Source: Chromatiales bacterium
GTDB lineage: Bacteria > Pseudomonadota > Gammaproteobacteria > SZUA-152
Assembly (NCBI GenBank): GCA_026999335.1
Contig: JALTPW010000232.1
Coordinates: forward strand, 1 to 5,167
Direction: 5' to 3'
Length of the DNA stretch: 5,167 nt
Shown: positions 1-5,139 of the stretch, piece after piece
Layout: every line of letters begins with the position of its first letter
Numbering within the stretch: the stretch's first letter is position 1
Program-made: the position numbers and the translations under genes
Notes under the pieces: model-generated
Seen by the model: only the letters and a program-made list of their open reading frames with translations
The model's database searches: none
Told to the model about the DNA's origin: nothing

Positions 1-132
1 AAAACACGTTATTATACCCACTTAAATGACAGGTGAATTGACCTCGCCCGGAATCGTAGCTTGTTTCATGGGTTTTCGGGCTGGCACTAGGTAGGAAGCC
101 ACCGTCCCAGAAGCCCAAAAAAGTTTAAAAAA
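1..132. other. Left-edge intergenic stretch, no gene recognised
   Basis: Upstream flank of the toxin-antitoxin locus, cut by the window edge. I find no convincing coding region. A minus-strand frame open across this stretch also runs antisense through higB and looks like a shadow. An A/T-rich patch (about 117-139) immediately precedes the operator and may hold the higBA promoter, but I cannot pick a convincing -35/-10 pair. Confidence 0.4.
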
Positions 133-151
133 TGTAATGTCTCGCATTACA
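133..151. promoter_or_regulatory. Probable HigA operator, perfect 7-bp palindrome
   Basis: TGTAATG (133-139) and its exact reverse complement CATTACA (145-151) flank the 5-nt spacer TCTCG. The second arm ends 8 bases before the higB start. Type II toxin-antitoxin operons are normally repressed by the antitoxin dimer binding such palindromes at the promoter, so autorepression by the HigA encoded at 424-720 is the natural reading. The palindrome is seen in the sequence; binding is inferred. Confidence 0.65.
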
Positions 152-159
152 CTCAAACA

Positions 160-424
160 ATGATAAAGACGTTCACCCACAAGGGCCTTGAGCGCTTTTT
201 CCTGACCGGGAGTTGCACAGCACGCCGCGCAAATCGAGCGCTTGCTGGATCGCCTGGAGGCATCGGTGGAAGCGGCCGATATGAACTTGCCGGGATACCG
301 ATTCCACGAACTCACTGGGAGGTGCAAAGGCACCGACAACGTGACGGTTTCAGGAAATTGGCAGATCACTTTTGCCTTTTGGCAGGGCAACGCCTACGAC
401 GTGAATTTGAAGGATTACCACTGA
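160..424 (+). pseudogene. higB: HigB/RelE-like toxin, frameshifted (probably inactive)
   Basis: Remnant of a HigB-family ribosome-dependent mRNA endonuclease of about 92 residues. Residues 1-18 (MIKTFTHKGLERFFLTGS, 160-213) are a textbook HigB N-terminus. The family sequence resumes in the next frame at 215 with AQHAAQIERLLDRLEA, continues through DMNLPGYRFHEL and VSGNW, and ends in the conserved DYH before TGA at 422-424. The new frame has a stop at 203-205, so the shift lies between about 206 and 214. About five residues are missing, which fits a net loss near 14 bases. Counting back from the terminal His as residue 92, position 73 is Gln (GNWQ) where the family has Arg. From memory, Arg73 is important for catalysis in Proteus HigB; Tyr91 and His92 are retained. 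No clear ribosome binding site precedes the ATG. A sequencing deletion cannot be excluded. Confidence 0.8.
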
Positions 425-720
425 TGGCTACCAGAACCCGCAAGCCTACCCACCCCGGCGCCATCCTGCGCGAAGACATCCTGCCAGAGCTGGGTATGAC
501 CCAGGCCGAACTGGCCCGGCGCCTCGGTGTCTCTCGCCTCACCGTGTCAGACCTTATCCATGAGAAACGCGTCCTTTCCGCAGACATGGCCATGCGCCTT
601 GCCCGCCTTCTGGACACCACCCTCGAGAGCTGGCTGGGGATGCAACAGGCGGTTGACCTGTGGACGCTGGAGAATGAGCGCGGCCTCGAGTACCAGAAGA
701 TCGAGCATGTGGCCGCATAG
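424..720 (+). CDS. higA: HigA-type antitoxin, XRE-family HTH repressor
   Basis: A 98-residue cytoplasmic DNA-binding antitoxin. It should neutralise HigB and repress its own operon. Residues 9-20 carry the HigA/VapI signature THPGAILREDIL. A classic helix-turn-helix follows at about 26-48 (TQAELARRLGVSRLTVSDLI), then the usual SADMAMRLARLLDTTLESWL segment and a QQAVDLW tail, so the length is normal and nothing is broken. The start ATG overlaps the higB stop (TGATG), typical of translational coupling, and GAAGGA at 409-414 lies 9 bases upstream as Shine-Dalgarno. Because of the higB frameshift, the broken toxin's ATG at 160 is now in frame with higA, giving an open frame of 186 codons. I chose 424 because homology begins there. 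It may persist as an orphan repressor or as protection against a related toxin. Confidence 0.87.
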   Translation: MATRTRKPTHPGAILREDILPELGMTQAELARRLGVSRLTVSDLIHEKRVLSADMAMRLARLLDTTLESWLGMQQAVDLWTLENERGLEYQKIEHVAA

Positions 721-733
721 CGCCACGCTGGCG
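721..733. repeat. Small hairpin just after higA stop
   Basis: CGCCA and TGGCG form a perfect 5-bp inverted repeat around CGC, immediately after the higA TAG. No T-tract follows, so it is not itself a terminator. It may protect the 3' end of the message or be chance. Confidence 0.35.
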
Positions 734-738
734 TAAAC

Positions 739-777
739 AGCCCTCGCAAGATACCCTGCTTCGGTGGGGCTTTTTTG
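739..777 (+). terminator. Rho-independent terminator of higBA
   Basis: CCCTGC (754-759), a TTCG tetraloop (760-763) and GTGGGG (764-769) form a 6-bp stem with two G-T pairs, followed by C and six T (771-776). An alternative outer pairing joins AGCCC (739-743) with GGGCT (767-771). Its position directly after higA suits transcription termination of the toxin-antitoxin operon. Confidence 0.72.
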
Positions 778-985
778 TGCCTGTGTGAAATTCAGTGAAT
801 CAAGAATTAGTGGTGCGGATAGTCACCGGGAAGAAGACAGGAAACGCGGTCAGTCTGGCCGGCGGGGCGAAGGTAAGGAAGGAACTACCCCGCCAAAGCG
901 GGGAGGTCGTGGCGAGTGAGGTTTTCACTTACCGTTCACTTACAGAGCTTTTTGCGGTGGGCGGTGTTCTGTAAGTCATTGAATT
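778..985. other. Gene-free spacer with inverted and direct repeats
   Basis: No coding region is supported. It contains a 6-bp hairpin CCCCGC/GCGGGG with a 4-nt loop (888-903), a 9-bp direct repeat TTCACTTAC (924-932 and 935-943), and a long inverted repeat (938-976). It separates the plus-strand toxin-antitoxin unit from the minus-strand tRNA-Val transcription unit and converges on both. If the tRNA transcript reads this far, the 888-903 hairpin is the best candidate for its end, although only a weak T-rich stretch follows on that strand. Confidence 0.5.
938..976. repeat. Inverted repeat at the distal edge of the tRNA repeats
   Basis: ACTTACAGA (938-946) and TCTGTAAGT (968-976) are exact reverse complements. 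One G-T pair and one C-G pair extend the stem to 11 bp around a 17-nt loop. The loop contains GGTGGGCG (956-963), which matches 8 bases of the tRNA-Val 3' end found in each 120-bp unit. It could end or be processed in the tRNA-Val transcript, or mark a mobile-element boundary. Confidence 0.5.
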
Positions 986-1345
986 TGGTGGGCGATACTG
1001 GGTTCGAACCAGTTTAGTCAAACTTACGAACGCAGTGAGATAGTTAGGCTTATGCGGGCTATAGTCTCATGGCCGTTAGGGTTGTACAAAGTCAGATTAG
1101 TGAAATGGTGGGCGATACTGGGTTCGAACCAGTTTAGTCAAACTTACGAACGCAGTGAGATAGTTAGGCTTATGCGGGCTATAGCCTCATGGCCATTAGG
1201 GTTGTACAAAGTCAGATTAGTGAAATGGTGGGCGATGCTGGGTTCGAACCAGTTTAGTCAAACTTACGAACGCAGTGAGATAGTTAGGCTTATGCGGGCT
1301 ATAGCCTCATGGCCATTAGGGTTGTACAAAGTCAGATTAGTGAAA
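986..1345 (-). repeat. Three tandem 120-bp repeats carrying tRNA-Val 3' ends
   Basis: Units are 986-1105, 1106-1225 and 1226-1345, with an exact 120-base period. The tRNA-Val gene begins where a fourth unit would start. The first 27 bases of each unit (for example 1226-1252) are the reverse complement of the tRNA 3' end: T arm from CTGG onward, 3' acceptor strand and CCA. The other 93 bases are unrelated to the tRNA. The units differ at only three places: unit 1 has T/G at 1065/1075 where units 2 and 3 have C/A, and units 1 and 2 have A at 997/1117 where unit 3 and the tRNA have G (1237, 1357). Divergence grows with distance from the tRNA. Transcript direction is minus. Confidence 0.95.
986..1345 (-). 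ncRNA. Possible rtT-like RNA from tRNA-Val trailer repeats
   Basis: Transcription from the tRNA-Val promoter with no terminator directly after the tRNA would run through the repeats. Each unit then gives about 93 nt of spacer followed by a tRNA-like 3' half with a T-arm hairpin and encoded CCA, which tRNA 3' processing enzymes might recognise. Just before each tRNA-like part there is a hairpin AGTTT/AAACT (plus strand 1011-1024 in unit 1). The precedent I know is E. coli tyrT, whose distal repeats each contain part of the tRNA 3' end and yield rtT RNA. Only the architecture supports this; expression is inferred. Confidence 0.4.
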
Positions 1346-1420
1346 TGGTGGGCGATGCTGGGTTCGAACCAGCGACCCCTGCCGTGTGAAGGCAGTGCTC
1401 TCCCGCTGAGCTAATCGCCC
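1346..1420 (-). tRNA. tRNA-Val(CAC)
   Basis: A complete 75-nt cloverleaf on the minus strand. The acceptor GGGCGAT (1420-1414) pairs with ATCGCCC (1356-1350), followed by discriminator A (1349) and encoded CCA (1348-1346). The anticodon stem CTGCC/GGCAG encloses loop TTCACAC, with anticodon CAC at plus positions 1388-1386, which reads GTG. The T arm GCTGG-TTCGAAC-CCAGC is intact. It has its own strong promoter upstream (1440-1468). Its 3' end is copied three times downstream in 120-bp tandem units, making it a likely integration target or the head of an rtT-like transcript. Confidence 0.97.
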
Positions 1421-1439
1421 GAATCTTTCGAGGAATGGG

Positions 1440-1468
1440 ATTCTACGAATTGGCGGGGGCCGCGTCAA
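1440..1468 (-). promoter_or_regulatory. Sigma-70 promoter of tRNA-Val
   Basis: On the minus strand, TTGACG (1468-1463) and TAGAAT (1445-1440) are separated by exactly 17 bases. Transcription should start near 1433, leaving a leader of about 13 nt before the tRNA 5' end at 1420. Five of six bases match consensus in each hexamer or nearly so, as expected for a stable-RNA gene. Confidence 0.8.
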
Positions 1469-1729
1469 ACCTGAATGGATCTCGCCGTTGCAAGCCGAGG
1501 GCTCGGCACCACGTCACGCATGCGAACGCTTACATAAATTTAGGCGGTAAAGCGACGCAGGATGCTAAAGCCGCAGTTGGTGCCCACAAAGAACCTACTG
1601 GATTCTGGCCTGCGCCGGAATGACGATAGTCGTCGTGGCAAATACTGGATCACCAAGCCCATGGAGACTGAAGGGGTGCTTTAGCGGCTGCCTGTTGTTG
1701 CTCAATCCCTCCTTTATTTGCCGATGGCT
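1469..1729. other. Gene-free region between divergent tRNA-Val and gltX promoters
   Basis: No gene is supported. Short open frames here translate parts of the palindromic repeat at 1598-1624 into typical spurious peptides. Apart from that repeat and a 7-bp inverted pair GCTAAAG (1564-1570) / CTTTAGC (1679-1685), I see nothing with recognisable function. The region separates two outward-facing transcription units. Confidence 0.55.
1598..1624. repeat. Dispersed palindromic repeat, degenerate copy
   Basis: ATTCTGGC (1602-1609) and GCCGGAAT (1614-1621) pair with one G-T wobble around loop CTGC, flanked by CTGG and GAC. This is the familiar proteobacterial intergenic palindrome with ATTCC/GGAAT ends. 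On the minus strand it gives the well-known spurious peptide VIPAQARIQ. The T at 1606 breaks the usual perfect stem. Confidence 0.65.
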
Positions 1730-1745
1730 TGCTACAATGGCGCCT
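1730..1745 (+). promoter_or_regulatory. gltX promoter, extended -10 with GC-rich discriminator
   Basis: TGC precedes TACAAT (1733-1738), an extended -10 element; no good -35 lies 16-18 bases upstream. The discriminator GGCGCC (1739-1744) is GC-rich, a feature of promoters under growth-rate or ppGpp control. Predicted start is near 1745, giving a leader of about 22 nt before the gltX ATG. The same AATGGCGCCT occurs in the tRNA promoter at 4937-4946. Confidence 0.65.
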
Positions 1746-1766
1746 CTTTTCCGTCTGAATGAGTGA

Positions 1767-3179
1767 ATGCCAATCATGCGTACGCGTTTTGCGCCCAGCC
1801 CCACGGGTTATCTGCACATTGGTGGCGCCCGCACCGCCCTCTATTCTTGGCTGCATGCCCGCAAGCATGGGGGCCGTTTCGTGTTGCGTATCGAAGATAC
1901 GGATCGGGAACGTTCCACGACGGAATCGGTGAATGCCATTCTGGAGGGTATGACCTGGTTGGGACTGGAGTACGATGAGGGGCCGTTCTATCAGACAGAC
2001 CGCTTCGCGCGCTATAACGAGGTGATTCAGCAACTGATGGACAAGGGCCTGGCCTATCACTGCTATTGTACTCGCGAAGAGCTGGATACAATGCGCGAGG
2101 AGGCCATGAAGCGCAAGGAAAAGCCGCGCTACGATGCACGGTGCCGAAGGCGTAACGAGGCGCGCGAAGGCGTGGAGCCAGTGATTCGCTTCAAGAATCC
2201 CACCGATGGCGTGGTGGTGGTGGAGGACCTCATCAAGGATAAGGTGGCGTTTCAGAATACCGAGCTGGATGATTTGATCATCGCCCGCAGCGACGGCACG
2301 CCGACTTATAACCTGACCGTGGTGGTGGATGATTGGGATATGGGCATCACCCACGTGATCCGCGGTGATGATCATCTCAATAACACACCGCGCCAGATCA
2401 ACCTGCTTAAGGCCCTGGGCGCCGAGCTGCCCGTCTATGCCCATGTGCCCATGATTCTCGGTGAAGACGGCAAACGCCTGTCCAAGCGCCACGGCGCGGT
2501 GAGCGTGATGCAGTACCGCGAGGAGGGCTATCTGCCCGAGGCATTGCTCAATTATCTGGTGCGCCTGGGCTGGTCGAGTGGCGACCAGGAGATCTTTTCT
2601 CTCGACGAGATGATCGAGTTGTTCGATGTCGGTGACGTCAACGGCGCGGCGTCCACCTTCAATCCCGAAAAGCTGCTGTGGCTGAACCAGCAGTATATTA
2701 TGGCGGCCGAACCGGAAAAGATCGCCCATCACCTGGGCATTCATCTCGGCAAGCTGGGCATTGATCCCTGCGACGGGCCGGACATTATGGACGTGGTGAT
2801 GGCGCAGAAGGAGCGTGCCCAGACGTTAGTGGAGATGGCGCAGATCAGCGAGTTCATCTACCGCGATTTTGATGAATTCGATGAAACGGCGGCAAAGAAG
2901 CACCTGCGCCCGGTGGCGCAAGAGCCGCTAGAAAAGATGCGCGAGGCGCTGGCGGCGGTGGAGGATTGGCAACCCGAGGTTCTGCATCAAGTGGTGAAGG
3001 ATGTTTCCGATGCATTGGTGGTGAAGATGGGCAAGGTGGCCCAGCCGTTGCGTGTAGCGGTGGTGGGGCGCGCGGCCTCGCCGGGCATCGATGTCACTCT
3101 GCATCTGGTGGGTAAAGATGCCTGCCTGCGACGCATCGATAAGGCGCTGGCGTTTATTCGCCAGCGCGCAGCAAACTGA
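1767..3179 (+). CDS. gltX: Glutamyl-tRNA synthetase
   Basis: Class I cytoplasmic synthetase charging tRNA-Glu with glutamate at the expense of ATP. The 470 residues match the usual bacterial length (E. coli 471). The signature FAPSPTGYLHIGGARTALYS (8-27) holds the HIGH-type motif at 17-20; RIEDTD is at 41-46, HVIRGDDHLNNTPRQ at 196-210, and the KMSKS loop KRLSKR at 236-241. The C-terminal half, with KLLWLNQQYI and AAKKHLRP, is the anticodon-binding domain. Cys99, Cys101 and Cys126 align with three zinc ligands of E. coli GluRS, but the fourth, a His, is Arg128 here. The Shine-Dalgarno is weak (GAATGAGTG before ATG 1767). ATG 1776 is an alternative start giving MRTRFAP, three residues shorter. 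It probably forms an operon with glnS 9 bases downstream. Because glnS is present it is expected to be discriminating. Confidence 0.97.
   Translation: MPIMRTRFAPSPTGYLHIGGARTALYSWLHARKHGGRFVLRIEDTDRERSTTESVNAILEGMTWLGLEYDEGPFYQTDRFARYNEVIQQLMDKGLAYHCYCTREELDTMREEAMKRKEKPRYDARCRRRNEAREGVEPVIRFKNPTDGVVVVEDLIKDKVAFQNTELDDLIIARSDGTPTYNLTVVVDDWDMGITHVIRGDDHLNNTPRQINLLKALGAELPVYAHVPMILGEDGKRLSKRHGAVSVMQYREEGYLPEALLNYLVRLGWSSGDQEIFSLDEMIELFDVGDVNGAASTFNPEKLLWLNQQYIMAAEPEKIAHHLGIHLGKLGIDPCDGPDIMDVVMAQKERAQTLVEMAQISEFIYRDFDEFDETAAKKHLRPVAQEPLEKMREALAAVEDWQPEVLHQVVKDVSDALVVKMGKVAQPLRVAVVGRAASPGIDVTLHLVGKDACLRRIDKALAFIRQRAAN
3144..3167. repeat. Perfect 9-bp hairpin at the 3' end of gltX
   Basis: GCGCTGGCG (3144-3152) and CGCCAGCGC (3159-3167) are exact complements around TTTATT. 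The hairpin lies inside the last codons of gltX, 9 bases before its stop and 21 before the glnS start. With no T-tract it is unlikely to terminate. It could stabilise or help process the gltX-glnS message, or tune expression between the two genes. Confidence 0.6.
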
Positions 3180-3182
3180 GGG
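3178..3182 (+). promoter_or_regulatory. glnS ribosome binding site
   Basis: GAGGG lies 6 bases before the glnS ATG at 3189 and overlaps the gltX stop TGA (3177-3179). This fixes the glnS start and indicates coupling of glnS translation to gltX translation. Confidence 0.7.
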
Positions 3183-3188
3183 CAGGGC

Positions 3189-4898
3189 ATGGATCAGAAC
3201 GACGCTTCGAGCACGCTGACCAATTTCATCCGCCAGATCCTTGATCGCGACATCGCTGCGGGCAAAAATGACGGCCGCGTGGCGACCCGATTTCCACCCG
3301 AGCCTAATGGCTACCTGCACATCGGCCATGCCAAGTCCATTTGCCTGAATTTCGGCATCGCCGAGGACTATAACGGCACCTGTAACCTGCGTTTCGACGA
3401 CACCAATCCGCACAAAGAGAACGCCGAGTTCGTTGAGGCCATCCAGCGCGATGTGCACTGGCTGGGCTATGACTGGGGCGACAAGGTGTTTTTTGCCTCG
3501 GACTATTTCGAGCAACTGCACGACTATGCAGTGCAGTTGATCGGGCAGGGCAAGGCCTACGTCTGTGATCTGAGCGCGGAGGAGACACGCGAGTATCGCG
3601 GCACCCTCACCGAGCCGGGCAAGGACAGCCCTTATCGCAGTCGCAGCGTGGCAGAGAACCTCGACCTGTTCGCGCGCATGCGCGCCGGTGAATTTGTCGA
3701 TGGCGAGCGCGTACTGCGCGCCAAGATCGACATGGCCTCAGCGAATATCAACCTGCGTGATCCGACCATCTACCGTATCCGCCACGGCGTGGTGCATCAC
3801 CAGACGGGGGCAGAGTGGTGCATCTACCCCATGTACGACTTTACTCACTGCCTGTCAGATTCCATTGAGGGCATCACCCATTCCCTGTGTACCCTGGAAT
3901 TTGAAGACCACCGACCGCTGTACGACTGGTATCTCGACCAGCTCGGTGTGCCCTGTCACCCGCAGCAGATCGAGTTTTCGCGCCTCAATCTACAGTACAC
4001 CATCACCAGCAAGCGCAAGCTGACGGCATTGGTGGACGAAGGTTTTGTCGAAGGCTGGGACGATCCGCGTATGCCGACCATCGCCGGTTTGCGCCGGCGT
4101 GGTTTCACACCGGCCTCGATCCGTGAGTTCTGCCAGCGCATCGGTGTCACCAAATCCGAGAACAGCGTCGAGATGGGCGTGCTGGAGAGCTGCATCCGCG
4201 AAGACCTTAACGCCCATGCGCCACGCCGTATGGGCGTGTTACGGCCGCTCAAGGTCGTGATCGAAAACTACCCTGAGGGACAGACGGAACGACTTGAAGC
4301 CGCCAATCATCCGCAGGATGAGAGCTTTGGCACGCGTGAGATCCCCTTCGGCCGCGAGATCTGGATCGACCGTGAGGACTTCATGGAGGTAGCGCCCAAC
4401 AAGAAGTTCAAGCGCTTGGTGGCCGGCGGCGAAGTACGTCTGCGCAATGCCTACGTGATCCGCTGCGACGAAGTCATCAAGGACGAGCAGGGTGATATTA
4501 TCGCACTGCGTTGCAGCTACGACGCCGACACCCTGGGTGCCAATCCCGAAGGGCGCAAGATTAAGGGAGTGATTCACTGGGTATCGGCAAAGCACGCCAT
4601 GGAGGCCGAAGTTCGCCTCTATGACCGCCTGTTTTCCCGTCCGACGCCGGATGCCACAAAAGATGGCAGCGACTACAAGGTGCACCTCAACCCGGATTCC
4701 TTGCGCAGCCTTACCCACTGCTACCTGGAAGACGGTCTGGGCAGTGCGCAGTCCGGCGAGCTGTTCCAATTCGAGCGTGAAGGTTACTTCTGCATGGATC
4801 CTGCGCGTACCGCCGATGGCAGGCCCATCTTCAACCGCACGGTCACTCTGCGTGACTCCTGGGCAAAGATCGAAAAACAGCAAAATAGTGGAAAATAA
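3189..4898 (+). CDS. glnS: Glutaminyl-tRNA synthetase
   Basis: Class I cytoplasmic synthetase joining glutamine to tRNA-Gln. Its 569 residues compare with 554 in E. coli, to which it aligns throughout. TNFIRQIL (11-18) is the usual N-terminus. RFPPEPNGYLHIGHAKSICL (34-53) contains HIGH at 44-47, followed by CNLRFDDTNP (65-74). The KMSKS-type loop is ITSKRK (272-277), as in the SKRK form of other GlnRS. WCIYPMYDFTHC (210-221), THSLCTLEFED (230-240) and EGWDDPRMPTIAGLRRRG (288-305) are family hallmarks. The two anticodon-binding beta-barrels follow, with VRLRNAYVI (416-424), GVIHWVSA and FNRTVTLRDSWAK near the end. Start ATG 3189 has GAGGG 6 bases upstream. It lies 9 bases after gltX with no promoter visible between. 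The side-by-side arrangement of the two related synthetases is neat but not in itself abnormal. Confidence 0.97.
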   Translation: MDQNDASSTLTNFIRQILDRDIAAGKNDGRVATRFPPEPNGYLHIGHAKSICLNFGIAEDYNGTCNLRFDDTNPHKENAEFVEAIQRDVHWLGYDWGDKVFFASDYFEQLHDYAVQLIGQGKAYVCDLSAEETREYRGTLTEPGKDSPYRSRSVAENLDLFARMRAGEFVDGERVLRAKIDMASANINLRDPTIYRIRHGVVHHQTGAEWCIYPMYDFTHCLSDSIEGITHSLCTLEFEDHRPLYDWYLDQLGVPCHPQQIEFSRLNLQYTITSKRKLTALVDEGFVEGWDDPRMPTIAGLRRRGFTPASIREFCQRIGVTKSENSVEMGVLESCIREDLNAHAPRRMGVLRPLKVVIENYPEGQTERLEAANHPQDESFGTREIPFGREIWIDREDFMEVAPNKKFKRLVAGGEVRLRNAYVIRCDEVIKDEQGDIIALRCSYDADTLGANPEGRKIKGVIHWVSAKHAMEAEVRLYDRLFSRPTPDATKDGSDYKVHLNPDSLRSLTHCYLEDGLGSAQSGELFQFEREGYFCMDPARTADGRPIFNRTVTLRDSWAKIEKQQNSGK

Positions 4899-4911
4899 GT
4901 CGCTTTACTCC

Positions 4912-4946
4912 TTGACAGAAATCGCCATTTCTCTAAAATGGCGCCT
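4912..4946 (+). promoter_or_regulatory. Sigma-70 promoter of the tRNA-Ala/tRNA-Glu unit
   Basis: Consensus TTGACA (4912-4917) and TAAAAT (4934-4939) are separated by 16 bases. The discriminator GGCGCC (4940-4945) suggests stringent control. Transcription should start near 4946, about 10 bases before the tRNA-Ala 5' end. No terminator separates it from glnS, so readthrough from the synthetase operon may also supply tRNA. Confidence 0.85.
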
Positions 4947-4955
4947 TCGCTTTTC

Positions 4956-5031
4956 GGGGCTATAGCTCAGCTGGGAGAGCGCCTGCATGGCATGCAGGAG
5001 GTCGGCGGTTCGATCCCGCCTAGCTCCACCA
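4956..5031 (+). tRNA. tRNA-Ala(GGC)
   Basis: A 76-nt cloverleaf with encoded CCA. Acceptor GGGGCTA (4956-4962) pairs with TAGCTCC (5021-5027) through a G-T pair at 4958/5025. That is the G3:U70 pair that AlaRS recognises. Anticodon stem CCTGC/GCAGG encloses ATGGCAT, with anticodon GGC at 4989-4991, reading GCC and GCT. It is first in a two-tRNA transcript driven by the promoter at 4912-4946. Confidence 0.98.
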
Positions 5032-5035
5032 AGTT

Positions 5036-5051
5036 CACTCGACAGCGAGTG
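5036..5051 (+). other. Hairpin in the spacer between tRNA-Ala and tRNA-Glu
   Basis: CACTCG (5036-5041) and CGAGTG (5046-5051) form a perfect 6-bp stem around ACAG within the 31-nt spacer. There is no T-tract, so it should not terminate. A structured spacer between tandem tRNAs fits an RNase processing signal. Confidence 0.55.
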
Positions 5052-5062
5052 TCAAAGTCGAT

Positions 5063-5139
5063 GTCCCCATCGTCTAGTCGGCCTAGGACACCGCCCTTTC
5101 ACGGCGGTAACAGGGGTTCGAATCCCCTTGGGGACGCCA
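5063..5139 (+). tRNA. tRNA-Glu(TTC)
   Basis: A 77-nt cloverleaf with encoded CCA. Acceptor GTCCCCA (5063-5069) pairs with TGGGGAC (5129-5135), then discriminator G. Anticodon stem CCGCC/GGCGG encloses CTTTCAC, with anticodon TTC at 5098-5100, reading GAA and GAG. It is the substrate of the GluRS encoded at 1767-3179 and also serves tetrapyrrole synthesis in organisms using the C5 pathway. No terminator is visible in the remaining 28 bases, so more tRNAs may follow. Confidence 0.98.

Noticed and set aside
190..214. Programmed frameshift in higB
   Set aside because: The T5 run at 196-200 precedes a stop at 203 in the new frame, and about five residues are missing, so a deletion fits better.
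22..390. Minus-strand open frame over the left edge and higB
   Set aside because: It is antisense to clear HigB homology and has no recognisable family signature.
800..900. Minus-strand open frame with a protein-like tail ending at a stop at 800-802
   Set aside because: No start codon with ribosome site and no firm family match; it may be a decayed fragment, but I cannot support a gene.
986..1345. Repeats as integron attC sites, since GTTAGGC fits a core-site pattern and higBA is a common cassette
   Set aside because: No matching inverse core or imperfect attC stem was found at a proper distance, and the period is explained by the tRNA 3' end.
986..1345. CRISPR array
   Set aside because: The 93-base stretches between the 27-base copies are nearly identical, not unique spacers.
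1052..1414. Plus-strand open frame of 120 codons encoding three 40-residue repeats
   Set aside because: It is antisense to tRNA-Val and its repeats and stays open only because 120 is a multiple of three. Its end (LGSNQRPLPCEGSALPLS) is a well-known spurious translation of the tRNA complement.
1435..1623. Plus-strand open frame of 62 codons
   Set aside because: It overlaps the tRNA-Val promoter, has no ribosome site or family resemblance, and ends inside the dispersed palindromic repeat.
1650..2744. Long minus-strand open frame (364 codons)
   Set aside because: It is antisense to gltX, whose homology is unambiguous; a long shadow frame is common in GC-rich genes.
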